Shown in pieces: positions 29,201-37,777 of a DNA stretch of 47,139 nt. The DNA is taken from contig CALZRN010000003.1 of assembly GCA_945828585.1 (NCBI GenBank), forward strand, positions 1 through 47,139, read 5' to 3'. Source of the stretch: an uncultured Bacteroidales bacterium (lineage in GTDB: Bacteria; Bacteroidota; Bacteroidia; Bacteroidales; Paludibacteraceae). The translations under genes and the position numbers were made by a program. Under the pieces are notes generated by a model. The model was not told where the DNA came from. It worked only from the letters and a program-made list of their open reading frames with translations, and searched no databases. Position 1 is the stretch's first letter. Each line of letters opens with the position of its first letter.

Positions 29201-32200
29201 TCACTTTACGGGCAATCCGATTGGCAACATGAGTCCTTCGAATACCGTATCGAGGAGGCAGGAACCTATAAGGTGATCCTCTATTGGTATAATTATTATG
29301 ACGATTACGGTTCTTCCAATTACAACCCGCCTGCTGCGGTAGATAACTTCGCTATCAGCCGTCTGGCTTGTCCCAAGCCGAAAGGTCTGGCGCTCGCCGA
29401 ATTAGGCGCTGATACAGCTAAGTTCGAATGGGAATCCGCTTCGGACGGTTCGTTCGAGTATGCTTACGCGCGCTTGGCAGACGACATGCCGGAGGAATTC
29501 ACACCGGTGGCTGAGAACTCCGTGGTCCTGTCCGGACTCACTTCGCTGACTGCATACAAGTTCTATCTCCGCAAAGCATGTAGCGAGACCGAGAAGAGCG
29601 ATGTTGTCTCGCTCAACTTCACCACCAAGCAACTTCCTGTGGAAGTAGGTAATGCCTTCTCCGATGACTTCGAAGGGGAGAACGGATGGGTCTTCACCAA
29701 TTCCACCAATCATGGTTGGGTAGTAGGTACAGCTGCTCATAATGGTGAAAACAGCACAAAGGCAATGTATGTGTCAAAGGACAATGGCGAGACTAACTCG
29801 TATAACACCAGCGGTACAAATATTGTTTATGCCTCCAAACTGTTCCATTTCGCAGATGGCGACTACATCTTCCGGTTTGACTGGTTGGGTGATGGCGAAG
29901 GTTCTTCTACGAGCGACTTGGACTATCTGCGTGTGGCCATTGCTCCTGCTTCTGTGAATCTGGTTGCCGGCTCTGTTCCTTCCGGATTCTCCAATACAAG
30001 ACTTCCATCTGGATGGATTGCATTGGACGGCGGTTCGGCTTTGAATAACCAGACTGAGTGGCAGAATGTCATCTCTAATGAAATAAATATTACCGAAGGA
30101 GATTATATCGTTCTATTCGGATGGAAGAATAACTATAGTGGAGGTGATAACCCGGCAGGTGCGATTGATAACTTCTCTATCACGAAGGTTCTCTGCCGGA
30201 AACCGATAGATCTCCAAGTCGTTGCCGATAGTACTACTACCACTTCTGTAGTCCTCACCTGGACACCGAAAGGAACCGAGTCCGACTGGCTTGTTCGCTA
30301 TCGCAAAGTCGGTGCTGAGGCATGGAATACTCCGATAGCTGTAGCACATGTCGATGGTAACGCAGCAGACTCCCTCAAGATCGTGGTGGAGCCGTCAAGC
30401 GCCTATGAGGCACAAGTAGCGGCACTCTGCGACCCGAGCGATCCCGAGAGCGCAAGCGAATACTCCGCTTCGATTACCTTCGCTTCCGGGTGCGATGTCA
30501 TTTCTTCGCTCTCCGAGAATTTCGATGCAGTGGCTTCCGGAACGGGTAATGTATTGCCGCTCTGCTGGAGCTATATCAATACATCCTTGTCTTCGTCCTA
30601 CAACTACTATCCGAGGGTATATAACTCATCGTCCTATGCTAATTCGGGTAGCAACTCGCTGAAGTTCTATTCCTATTATAGTAGTACTACGGACTATGAT
30701 CCGCGTGACCAGTATGCGATCCTGCCTGAGTTCACCGGCGTGAGCGACAAGCGTATCAAACTGAACGCCCGCGCTAACTCCACCGGCTCTTCGTATGACG
30801 CTACCTTCATCGTAGGTGTGATGACCGATCCGGCGGATGCGGCTACTTTCGTCGCGATCGATACCCTGAACCCGACCACCACGGACTATAAGCCGTTCGT
30901 AGTTATGTTCAATACCTATGAAGGCGAAGGTAAGTTCATCGCGATCAAGATGCTGGCGGCTAATTCTGCCAAATCGACTCACGGTCTCTATATTGACGAT
31001 ATCGTCGTAGAGGATATCCCGGCATGTCTGGAAGTAACAGGTCCGATCGCTGTATCGGGTGTTACGAATGATGCGGCCTCCTTCTCTTGGCCTGCTGAAG
31101 AGGATGCGGCATGGAAATACGCTATCGCTCTCGCTTCTGCGGACGAACCTGCTGACGACGAGTTCATCAGTATCGATACTAACTTCGTTGCTATCGAGAG
31201 CGGTCTGACCGACAATACCGACTACATCTTCTATCTCCGCCGTGATTGTGGTAGCAGCATGAGCCCGAGTGTATTGGCTCCGTTCCATACGATCCAGACA
31301 CCGGCTTCTGTTCCGTTCGCTGACAACTTTGAGGAGAGCAACAACTGGTTCTTCGTCAATACTGCTAACGGATGGGTGATCGGTTCCGCTGCGCAGAATA
31401 TCGAGGGTAGTACCAAGGCTATGTATATCTCCAAGGATGGTGCAGCTAACGAATATAGTGTCACAAGTGCTTCTGTAAGTTATGCTGTGAAACGCTTCTC
31501 CATTCCTGCGGGTGGATATGTATTCTCCTATGACTGGAAGGCGTACGGCGAGAGCAACTGTGACTACCTGCGCGTAGCGCTCGTTCCGGATTCGATCGCT
31601 CTCCCGACTTCCTTCAGCTATACTTCCTCGCTGCCAAAAGGATGGATTGCTCTGGATGGCGGCTCGCAACTCAACTTGAGTGCAACTTGGGCTACCTATA
31701 CCAGCGCTGAAATTCATGTAGATGAGGGTACGTATAAAATGGTATTTGTATGGCGTAATAATGGTTCCGTCGGTTCGCAGACCCCGGCTGCTGTTGATAA
31801 CTTCAGCATTACCAAAGTGGACTGTGCTAAACCTGCCGGACTCAAAGTATCGGAGGGTGAGGACGCGGTTACCGTTACCTCTGCACAGGTTGAATGGGCA
31901 AGCGGAAACGCAGGCGCTTGGGTGCTCCAGTATCGTAAGAACTCCGATAAGAACTGGATACAGATCGAAAATGAGATAGCTGAGAATCTGTATGTGCTGA
32001 GCGGACTTCAAGCGGCTTCTACCTACTATGTGCGCGTAGCTGCTGCGTGTGGAGAAAACCTGATTTCTGACTTCAGCGACTCGATTGCGGTCACTACGGA
32101 TTGCGCTGAAATAACGGCATTCCCGTATCGTGAGAACTTCGATGCAATAACCGGTTATTCATATTCGCATGTATTGCCGCTATGCTGGAGCTTTATCAAT

Positions 32201-35200
32201 ACTTGTACGTATGACTATGACTATGATTTCACTATCTATCCTACGGTTAATACGGATCATGAGTTGTATTTCCGTTCGGTATATGAGATTTACGATTATG
32301 ACTACGGCCAGTATTATCCCGCTGATCCGCAAGACCAGTATGCTATCCTGCCGGAGATGAGCGGTATCAATAACCTGCGAATCAAACTGTCGGCAAGAGC
32401 AACGGGTAGCAGTGATGATGCTACGTTCTCAGTAGGCGTAATGACCGATCCGGAGGACGTTTCTACCTTCGTGGAAGTGGCTTCCAAGACACCGGCTTCT
32501 ACTTCCTATGAGTCCTATACGATACCGTTCAGCGGCTATACCGGAGCAGGTAAGTATATCGCGATCAAGATGACGGCTGCAACGTTAACTAGAGACCATG
32601 CGGTGGTCATTGATGAGATCGCGGTGGATGAGATTCCGAGCTGTATAGAGCCTGCGGGCGTCATCGAGGTTTCCAATATCACGGAGCACGCCGCTTCCTT
32701 CGCATGGACCAATGAAGAGGATGCAGCATGGAAGTATGCGGTTGTACTCGCTTCTGCGGAAGAACCTGCGGACGACGAGTTCATCAGTATCGATACCAAC
32801 TTCGTTGCTATCGAGAGCGGTCTGACCGACAATGCCGACTACATCTTCTATCTACGCCGTGATTGCGGTAGCAGCATGAGCCCGAGTCTAACGGCTGCCT
32901 TCAAAACAACCCAGGTGCCGGTTGCTGTTCCGTTCGCGGAGGACTTTGAGGCCGGTAACACATGGGCGCTCATCAATGGTAGCCTGACTAACGCATGGGT
33001 ACATGGTGATGCTGCGTACGCTGGAGAAAGCGGACACGCACTCTATATCTCCAATGATGGTGGTGCTACGAACGCATATACGACCGACGATGCTGCTGCA
33101 ATGGTATATGCTACCAAGCTCATCAACATTGCAGAAGCAGGCAGTTACACCTTCTCCTATGACTGGAAAGCCAATGGAGAAAGCTCGTATGACTTCTTGC
33201 GCGTTGCCCTTGTTCCGAGCTCGGTTGCTTTGAGTGCAGCTACTTCGCGGCCTGCCGGTCTCTCCTCGTCTGACGTTCCGGCTGGCTGGATCGCTCTGGA
33301 TGGAGGCTCCAAACTGAATCTCGATACCGCATGGCAACATGTTTCTCTGGAGATACCTATCGACTCTGTAGGCTTGTACAATGTGGTTCTCGCTTGGCGT
33401 AATGATGGTTCCGGCGGTTCGCAGACCCCGGCTGCTGTTGATAACTTCGCTATTACGAAGGTGCTCTGCTCGCAACCGGCGGCAGTCACGATCTCTGATC
33501 TCACTGCCTCTTCGGCTGCTATCAGCTGGACCAATGGCGCAGAGGGTCAGGATGCATGGCAGATTGCTATCGACACATTACCGACGAACCGCCCGGATAC
33601 TCTGCCTTCTATCAACGATGTAACCGAGAATCCGTATGTGCTGAACGGTCTCGATCCTGAGACCAACTATTATGTATATGTTCGCGCGAACTGCGGTGAC
33701 GAGCAATTCTCGAACTGGTCAGCCCGCGGAACCTTCCGTACGGCTAAGTCTTGCCAGACGCCGGATGATCTCGCAGCTGCTGACATTGATGCTTCTTCGG
33801 CTTTGATCAGCTGGAATACCTACGGACAGACCGGATTCAACCTCCGTTACATCCACGGTACGGATACCGTACTGGTTTCGAACGTAGAGAGCCCGTATGA
33901 GCTCACCGGTCTTGATGCCAATACCTTGTACAAAGTACAGGTACAGGTTCCCTGTGAGCCGGATCAATGGTCTGCATCTCTCAACTTCCGTACAGATTGT
34001 GAGATCTGGTCTATCGCTACGGATGGAAACTATGTAGAGGACTTCGAGTCTTACGCCGGTACGGCTTATGATGTGTATAACAATCAGTTGAGTTGCTGGA
34101 CAATGGGTGGTAATGCAACCCACTTGCCGCACGTAGCAAACTCCGGTTCCTATGGCTATTATCCGCATAGCGGTACCAAAGCACTCTCGTTCTATGGCAG
34201 CGCAAAGAGCGTAAGTTATGCTGTCCTGCCGCAGTTCGCAGAGGATTTGAATGGCTTGCAAATTAGCTTCTGGGCAAGAGTAGAGAACGCATCCTATGGT
34301 ACGATGTCTCTTGGCTATGTGACTGCGGATTCGGTATTCCATCAGTTGACTACAGTTCCATGTACTACTACGACAACAAAGTATGAGTATATATTGGATA
34401 CTGTTCCTGCTGTAGCAGGCCGGTTGGCATTCTGCTGGGTATATACAGGTACTTCCTATTATACTGCCGGTATCGATGATATCGAGGTTGAGTTTATCCC
34501 GACCTGTCTGGCTCCGAAAGCAGTTGCTGCTTCTGATATCTTTGCCCATTCGGCTAAGATCAGCTGGACCAATGGCGCAGAGGGTCAGGATGCATGGCAG
34601 ATCGCTATCGACACATTACCGACGAACCGCCCGGATACGCTGCTCAACATCATCGATGTAACCGAGAATCCGTACGTGCTGAACGATCTCGATCCTGAGA
34701 CACGTTACTACATTTACGTTCGCGCAAACTGTGGTGCCGGTGACTTTAGCAAGTTCTCGGATGGTATCAACTTCAAGACGACCATCGCTTGTCCTGCTCC
34801 TTCCGCTCTCAAGGCTACGCTCACTCCGGGTGACGGTTCTGTGGCTACGCTCAGCTGGAGCGCAGGCGCAGAGGAGAATGCATGGGTAGTAGAGTACAGT
34901 CTCAATGCGGACCTCTCTGACTCGATCGAGGTATTGGCTAACGATACCTTCGTGAACCTGATCGGTCTGACCGCTGAGCAGACCTACTACGCTCGCGTCA
35001 AAGCAGACTGCGGTGAGATGGACGGTAAGAGCCTCTATAGCGCTATCATCTCCTTCAAGCCGACGAACAAGTACGAGCTCCTTATCAACGATGGTGCTAC
35101 TACCAACGGTGTGGTTCCGGTATATGCTTACTGGGCAGACAACTACTCATTAGGTCAGTTCATCGTTCCGGCTGAGCAGTTAGAGGATCTGGTATGGGAT

Positions 35201-36556
35201 TCTATCCAATCTCTGACCTTCTTTGCAAGCATTGACAGCCACGACTTCGGTGCGGCGCAGTTCAAGGCATATGTAGCGGAACTCGAAGAGTCTTCCTTCG
35301 CTTCGGCTACCCTCTATGACTGGAGCGACCTGCACCAGGTAATGGCAGACGCAAGTCTCTCTGTGGCAGACGGCAAGATGGTAGTTACCTTCGATGAGCC
35401 GTATCAATACGAAGGCGGTAACCTCCTGATCGGTATCGAGCAGACGGTTCCGGGTTCCTTCGAGGAGTTCTCCTGGTATGGCGTTACGGCTAACGATGCG
35501 TCGGTCGGAGGATATAAGAACAAGACATCGCTGCAACTCTCTGTTTCGCAGCGTAACTTCCTGCCGAAGATGTTGATCGAATACGCACCGGGTGTAGAGC
35601 CGGCATGTAAGAAACCGGCCGGTCTGGCTGTTTCGGACATCGCTGCCTTCTCCGCTACCGTAGTTTGGAATGAGATAGAAGGTGCTAACTGGGAGTATGC
35701 AGTACTGCCGGCTTCCGAGCCTGCTCCTGCTTCCTTCGAGAACAGTACCAATAACCACTCTGTAGTCCTTGACCAGCTGAGTGAGAATACCGAATACGTA
35801 TTCTATCTCCGTCAAGCATGCGGTGAGGACGGCAACAGTGCAGTTGTTTCGATTGCCTTTACAACGGATATCCGGAAAGCTGAGCTTCCGTTCGACGAGG
35901 ACTTCGAGAATCCGAACTCCGGCTGGAAACTCCTCAATGGTAATCAGCCGAACGCATGGGTAATCGGTAATGCGGCTAATAACGGCGGCGAGAAAGCACT
36001 CTACATCTCCAACGATGGAGGTACTTCCAACTCTTATACCAAGGATGTTCAATCATCTACCTTCGCTTACATCCTGCTTGATTTTGCAGAGGCTGGTGAC
36101 TATGTCGTAGAGTACGATTGGAGAGCTAACGGTGACTACTTGGTAGCGGAAGAATTGGCTATGGATTACATGCGCGTTGCGCTTATCCCGAATGCGGTTG
36201 CTTTTGCTGCCGGAGATGCTGACATTCCTGCCGCTGCGATTGCTCTGGATGAGAACGACGGTCTCTACTTCCAGAACGAATGGCAGCACCTGAGCAAGGA
36301 AGTGAATGTGCCTGCCGGACTCTACAAACTGGCTGTAGCTTGGTTCAACGATAACGATAAAGACTTCGGAGAGGATTATCCGGGTGCTATTGATAATATC
36401 AGCATTCGCGAGAAGGGTGCTCCGACCTCCATCTCCAATACCGGCTTCGGTACAGATGGCAAGGCAATCAAGTTCATCCGCGACGAAAAAGTCTTCATCC
36501 TGGTTAACGGCGTCATCTACGATGCTACCGGACGCAAGGTCGAAGTCGTAAAATAA
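26291..36556 (+). CDS. Giant (3421 aa) secreted modular adhesin with about 10 jelly-roll/cleaved-adhesin-like modules and FN3 modules; short C-terminal tail
   Basis: Signal peptide; repeats of 'NxWxxGxAxxxGxxALYISNDGG', 'YDWKAxGESxxDYLRVALxPxS', 'PAAVDNFxITKxxC', 'VGVMTDPxDxxTFV'; an N-terminal domain (LTVADGTATNEYLPIYG...) reappears near the C-terminus (ELLINDGATTNGVVPVYA...). Confidence 0.88.
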   Translation: MRTFTQKLAFLLVTLLCCTGLQVKADQLTVADGTATNEYLPIYGLYTDTEGTRGQCLYPGDSLSDMSGGSISKLTFYSSATSSSWGATIKVRVGETNASSLSSAFVSDGLTQVYSGVLDISSGTLVVDFSTTPFNYSGGNLIIDFEVVSAGSYSSKSFYGVNSNVTGLGRYVYQSGYSLSESSRDFLPKVTFEYTPGSGSGSGSDCNTVETVEVTDVAARQATINWTGGDGSYAIEYKTASVNRWESVTGLTDNSYVLSNLQPNTSYSVKVYNVCGAESVSNAKSASFTTSCEVVSTFPWSEDFNGRNTGNIAIPCWGNAHIAGPGSSVFTIADGTGGNSTKVGRLPDMDAGNLTLLSLPEMNLPVSARGYEFDIDVYRTSSYATKTNEGLRVYLSASTQLEDTVLLAFIPRVRTLSDLGHGVNAEEADGWYSYEFTLPVKSDPCRIFILGVSEFGNATYFDNIKVKELPSCFKPTDLHEVEGHATKSSIQLDWTANTEETAWKLQYKKASESEWNTVDVDSKPYTLSDLDAFTKYNVQVAADCGGGDISEYGKAISVKTAADVPFAEGFNTYSLSADWKRYAGVLEEVMNGAELEPVSAGWNTGNKTNNVFPDSTYHLYLNIAGETTNHWIVSPMIDMETGYQLSFDLALTAKAGANPTAATAGQQMDDKFAVIIKDDEGWHILRTWDNESTQDYDEINATANGQVIKMDLSEYAGKTIQIAFYGESTVAGGDNNLHISNFRIALPPACEPATQLNITGIGGTFATAVWDNIEGAVWQYCLQANPAADFVPTDFVTMDAGVYTITLETLSENTEYGFFLRRKCGEADFSDIISRSFKTVQTPLILDREHSFSDDFESGNKWVLLNGEETNQWAYGTAVSNGGSRALYISNDAGVSNAMTYDYYSNTSYVYAYKTFNIAEEGVYTFSYDWRNKGGYSYYLRVYLAPLSAELKAGSSTYNLSGLIPLHSASSLYGQSDWQHESFEYRIEEAGTYKVILYWYNYYDDYGSSNYNPPAAVDNFAISRLACPKPKGLALAELGADTAKFEWESASDGSFEYAYARLADDMPEEFTPVAENSVVLSGLTSLTAYKFYLRKACSETEKSDVVSLNFTTKQLPVEVGNAFSDDFEGENGWVFTNSTNHGWVVGTAAHNGENSTKAMYVSKDNGETNSYNTSGTNIVYASKLFHFADGDYIFRFDWLGDGEGSSTSDLDYLRVAIAPASVNLVAGSVPSGFSNTRLPSGWIALDGGSALNNQTEWQNVISNEINITEGDYIVLFGWKNNYSGGDNPAGAIDNFSITKVLCRKPIDLQVVADSTTTTSVVLTWTPKGTESDWLVRYRKVGAEAWNTPIAVAHVDGNAADSLKIVVEPSSAYEAQVAALCDPSDPESASEYSASITFASGCDVISSLSENFDAVASGTGNVLPLCWSYINTSLSSSYNYYPRVYNSSSYANSGSNSLKFYSYYSSTTDYDPRDQYAILPEFTGVSDKRIKLNARANSTGSSYDATFIVGVMTDPADAATFVAIDTLNPTTTDYKPFVVMFNTYEGEGKFIAIKMLAANSAKSTHGLYIDDIVVEDIPACLEVTGPIAVSGVTNDAASFSWPAEEDAAWKYAIALASADEPADDEFISIDTNFVAIESGLTDNTDYIFYLRRDCGSSMSPSVLAPFHTIQTPASVPFADNFEESNNWFFVNTANGWVIGSAAQNIEGSTKAMYISKDGAANEYSVTSASVSYAVKRFSIPAGGYVFSYDWKAYGESNCDYLRVALVPDSIALPTSFSYTSSLPKGWIALDGGSQLNLSATWATYTSAEIHVDEGTYKMVFVWRNNGSVGSQTPAAVDNFSITKVDCAKPAGLKVSEGEDAVTVTSAQVEWASGNAGAWVLQYRKNSDKNWIQIENEIAENLYVLSGLQAASTYYVRVAAACGENLISDFSDSIAVTTDCAEITAFPYRENFDAITGYSYSHVLPLCWSFINTCTYDYDYDFTIYPTVNTDHELYFRSVYEIYDYDYGQYYPADPQDQYAILPEMSGINNLRIKLSARATGSSDDATFSVGVMTDPEDVSTFVEVASKTPASTSYESYTIPFSGYTGAGKYIAIKMTAATLTRDHAVVIDEIAVDEIPSCIEPAGVIEVSNITEHAASFAWTNEEDAAWKYAVVLASAEEPADDEFISIDTNFVAIESGLTDNADYIFYLRRDCGSSMSPSLTAAFKTTQVPVAVPFAEDFEAGNTWALINGSLTNAWVHGDAAYAGESGHALYISNDGGATNAYTTDDAAAMVYATKLINIAEAGSYTFSYDWKANGESSYDFLRVALVPSSVALSAATSRPAGLSSSDVPAGWIALDGGSKLNLDTAWQHVSLEIPIDSVGLYNVVLAWRNDGSGGSQTPAAVDNFAITKVLCSQPAAVTISDLTASSAAISWTNGAEGQDAWQIAIDTLPTNRPDTLPSINDVTENPYVLNGLDPETNYYVYVRANCGDEQFSNWSARGTFRTAKSCQTPDDLAAADIDASSALISWNTYGQTGFNLRYIHGTDTVLVSNVESPYELTGLDANTLYKVQVQVPCEPDQWSASLNFRTDCEIWSIATDGNYVEDFESYAGTAYDVYNNQLSCWTMGGNATHLPHVANSGSYGYYPHSGTKALSFYGSAKSVSYAVLPQFAEDLNGLQISFWARVENASYGTMSLGYVTADSVFHQLTTVPCTTTTTKYEYILDTVPAVAGRLAFCWVYTGTSYYTAGIDDIEVEFIPTCLAPKAVAASDIFAHSAKISWTNGAEGQDAWQIAIDTLPTNRPDTLLNIIDVTENPYVLNDLDPETRYYIYVRANCGAGDFSKFSDGINFKTTIACPAPSALKATLTPGDGSVATLSWSAGAEENAWVVEYSLNADLSDSIEVLANDTFVNLIGLTAEQTYYARVKADCGEMDGKSLYSAIISFKPTNKYELLINDGATTNGVVPVYAYWADNYSLGQFIVPAEQLEDLVWDSIQSLTFFASIDSHDFGAAQFKAYVAELEESSFASATLYDWSDLHQVMADASLSVADGKMVVTFDEPYQYEGGNLLIGIEQTVPGSFEEFSWYGVTANDASVGGYKNKTSLQLSVSQRNFLPKMLIEYAPGVEPACKKPAGLAVSDIAAFSATVVWNEIEGANWEYAVLPASEPAPASFENSTNNHSVVLDQLSENTEYVFYLRQACGEDGNSAVVSIAFTTDIRKAELPFDEDFENPNSGWKLLNGNQPNAWVIGNAANNGGEKALYISNDGGTSNSYTKDVQSSTFAYILLDFAEAGDYVVEYDWRANGDYLVAEELAMDYMRVALIPNAVAFAAGDADIPAAAIALDENDGLYFQNEWQHLSKEVNVPAGLYKLAVAWFNDNDKDFGEDYPGAIDNISIREKGAPTSISNTGFGTDGKAIKFIRDEKVFILVNGVIYDATGRKVEVVK
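26879..26902. repeat. In-frame hexanucleotide GGTTCC x4 (last unit GGTTCG) encoding a Gly-Ser linker
   Basis: ggttccggttccggttccggttcg; protein PGSGSGSGSDC. Confidence 0.9.
31130..31270 (+). repeat. 141-bp near-identical intragenic repeat, copy 1
   Basis: About 6 mismatches by eye versus 32747-32887; encodes ADEPADDEFISIDTNFVAIESGLTDNTDYIFYLRRDCGSSMSPS. Confidence 0.92.
32747..32887 (+). repeat. 141-bp near-identical intragenic repeat, copy 2
   Basis: See 31130-31270; copies are 1617 bp apart. Confidence 0.92.
33523..33600 (+). repeat. 78-bp near-identical intragenic repeat, copy 1
   Basis: One mismatch by eye versus 34561-34638; encodes SWTNGAEGQDAWQIAIDTLPTNRPDT. Confidence 0.93.
34561..34638 (+). 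repeat. 78-bp near-identical intragenic repeat, copy 2
   Basis: See 33523-33600; copies are 1038 bp apart. Confidence 0.93.
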
Positions 36557-36594
36557 CTGATATCTCGATATCTCGATAACTCGAAATATCGTAT
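36557..36594. repeat. Period-8 array, consensus CTCGATAT
   Basis: CTGATAT CTCGATAT CTCGATAA CTCGAAAT ATCGTAT, immediately after the TAA stop (36554-36556). Confidence 0.85.
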
Positions 36595-36601
36595 CTCACG
36601 A

Positions 36602-36630
36602 AGAGAGCTGCCCTCGGGTAGCTCTCTTTG
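36602..36630 (+). terminator. Rho-independent terminator after giant adhesin 2
   Basis: AGAGAGCTGCCC-TC-GGGTAGCTCTCT-TTG. Confidence 0.85.
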
Positions 36631-36634
36631 TTTC

Positions 36635-36690
36635 TTACCCCCTCATCCCCTCATCCCCTAACCCCTTAACCCCCTAATCCCCTAACCTTT
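36635..36690. repeat. Seven-unit, period-8 array, consensus TAACCCCC/TMATCCCC
   Basis: TTACCCCC TCATCCCC TCATCCCC TAACCCCT TAACCCCC TAATCCCC TAACCTTT, just downstream of the terminator. Confidence 0.92.
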
Positions 36691-36753
36691 TTCTACTTTT
36701 TGTAAAGAAAACATAGCAAAATGAAGAAAAAATGGCAAAAAAGTAATAAAAAC

Positions 36754-36784
36754 TTGTGTAAGTGGGATTTTTTTTGTAACTTTG
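36754..36784 (+). promoter_or_regulatory. Bacteroidetes-type promoter of the four-gene surface operon
   Basis: TTGTGTAAGTGGGATTTTTTTTGTAACTTTG; 23-nt spacing. Confidence 0.75.
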
Positions 36785-36817
36785 CCGCCCAAATCTGTTT
36801 ATTTGTGGCAGGTAGTA

Positions 36818-37774
36818 GTGAAAAAGATAATATCCATAGTATGTTTGGTGCTCTCGAGCATGTGGGTAAATGCCCATACCAGGCTCACTCCGGAGACCTA
36901 CCATTTCGTATCGTTGCATGCCGATGCGGGATACTCTGCGCTGCTGCATACTATACCGGGTCATGCGCCTTCTGCCGGCATGAATACGAATCTCGGTATA
37001 GACTACCGGCTCTATCATAATGCCTTCCTCTTCTCCATAGGTGTAGAGGGCATGTATGAGCTGAACGCTAATCGTATGGAGGATCACGACGAGGTGATCC
37101 CGATGATCGATACAGAGGGCGATTTCTTTAATATGCACCTCCATGTCGATAAAGCCCGCGACTTGTCGCATATGGTAAACCTCAATATCCCTCTGTTGAT
37201 GGGAGGAGAGTGGGGACGATTCTATTTCATGATAGGTCCTAAGTTCTCGATCAATATGTATGGCGCTACTTCCTCTTCTGCGACGGTTACCACATATGGC
37301 GAATACGATCGCTATTATGACGACTTCTATGACATGCCGAACCACCAGTTCATTACCAGTCTGCCCGTAAAGAGCGATATGTTGAAAATGAAATGGAACT
37401 TTAATATCTTGGCACATATCGAGATAGGAGGACGTATCGGACATATGTTTAAGTATAAGCAGTTCCGCCTCAATCCCGATAAGGTACGTATGTATCTGGC
37501 GGGGTATGTGGATTTCGGTGTACTCAACCTCATTACCGGAAAAGGCGGTGCGCCTGTCTTTGGATACGCAGAGACGGACCACGGAGTGCAGTTCTATTCT
37601 CAACCGTTGTTGCTCAGCAACCTCACGGACGGAGCCACTTTCCGTAATTTCAATATCGGTATCAAATATACCATAGCTTTTGAAGGTAAACAACGTAAGA
37701 AATCGTACATTTACGATTATAACCGCGTGGAACGTAACTACCGGAAACGCGGCGGAAACCAAAATATTCATTAA
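36818..37774 (+). CDS. Outer-membrane beta-barrel protein (paralogue of 11073-12146)
   Basis: GTG start gives MKKIISIVCLVLSSMWVNAHT signal peptide; VNLNIPLLMGGEWGRFYFMIGPKF...TVTTYGEYDRYYDDFYDMPNHQF aligns by eye with the 11073 product. Confidence 0.78.
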   Translation: MKKIISIVCLVLSSMWVNAHTRLTPETYHFVSLHADAGYSALLHTIPGHAPSAGMNTNLGIDYRLYHNAFLFSIGVEGMYELNANRMEDHDEVIPMIDTEGDFFNMHLHVDKARDLSHMVNLNIPLLMGGEWGRFYFMIGPKFSINMYGATSSSATVTTYGEYDRYYDDFYDMPNHQFITSLPVKSDMLKMKWNFNILAHIEIGGRIGHMFKYKQFRLNPDKVRMYLAGYVDFGVLNLITGKGGAPVFGYAETDHGVQFYSQPLLLSNLTDGATFRNFNIGIKYTIAFEGKQRKKSYIYDYNRVERNYRKRGGNQNIH

Positions 37775-37777
37775 TCG

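Noticed and set aside
30626-32011. 461-aa minus-strand ORF
   Set aside because: Antisense shadow of repetitive FN3/jelly-roll modules; similar shadow ORFs recur wherever the module recurs (e.g. 32536-32832 and 30988-31215 share MSVRPLSIATKLVSILMNSSSAGSSAEA).
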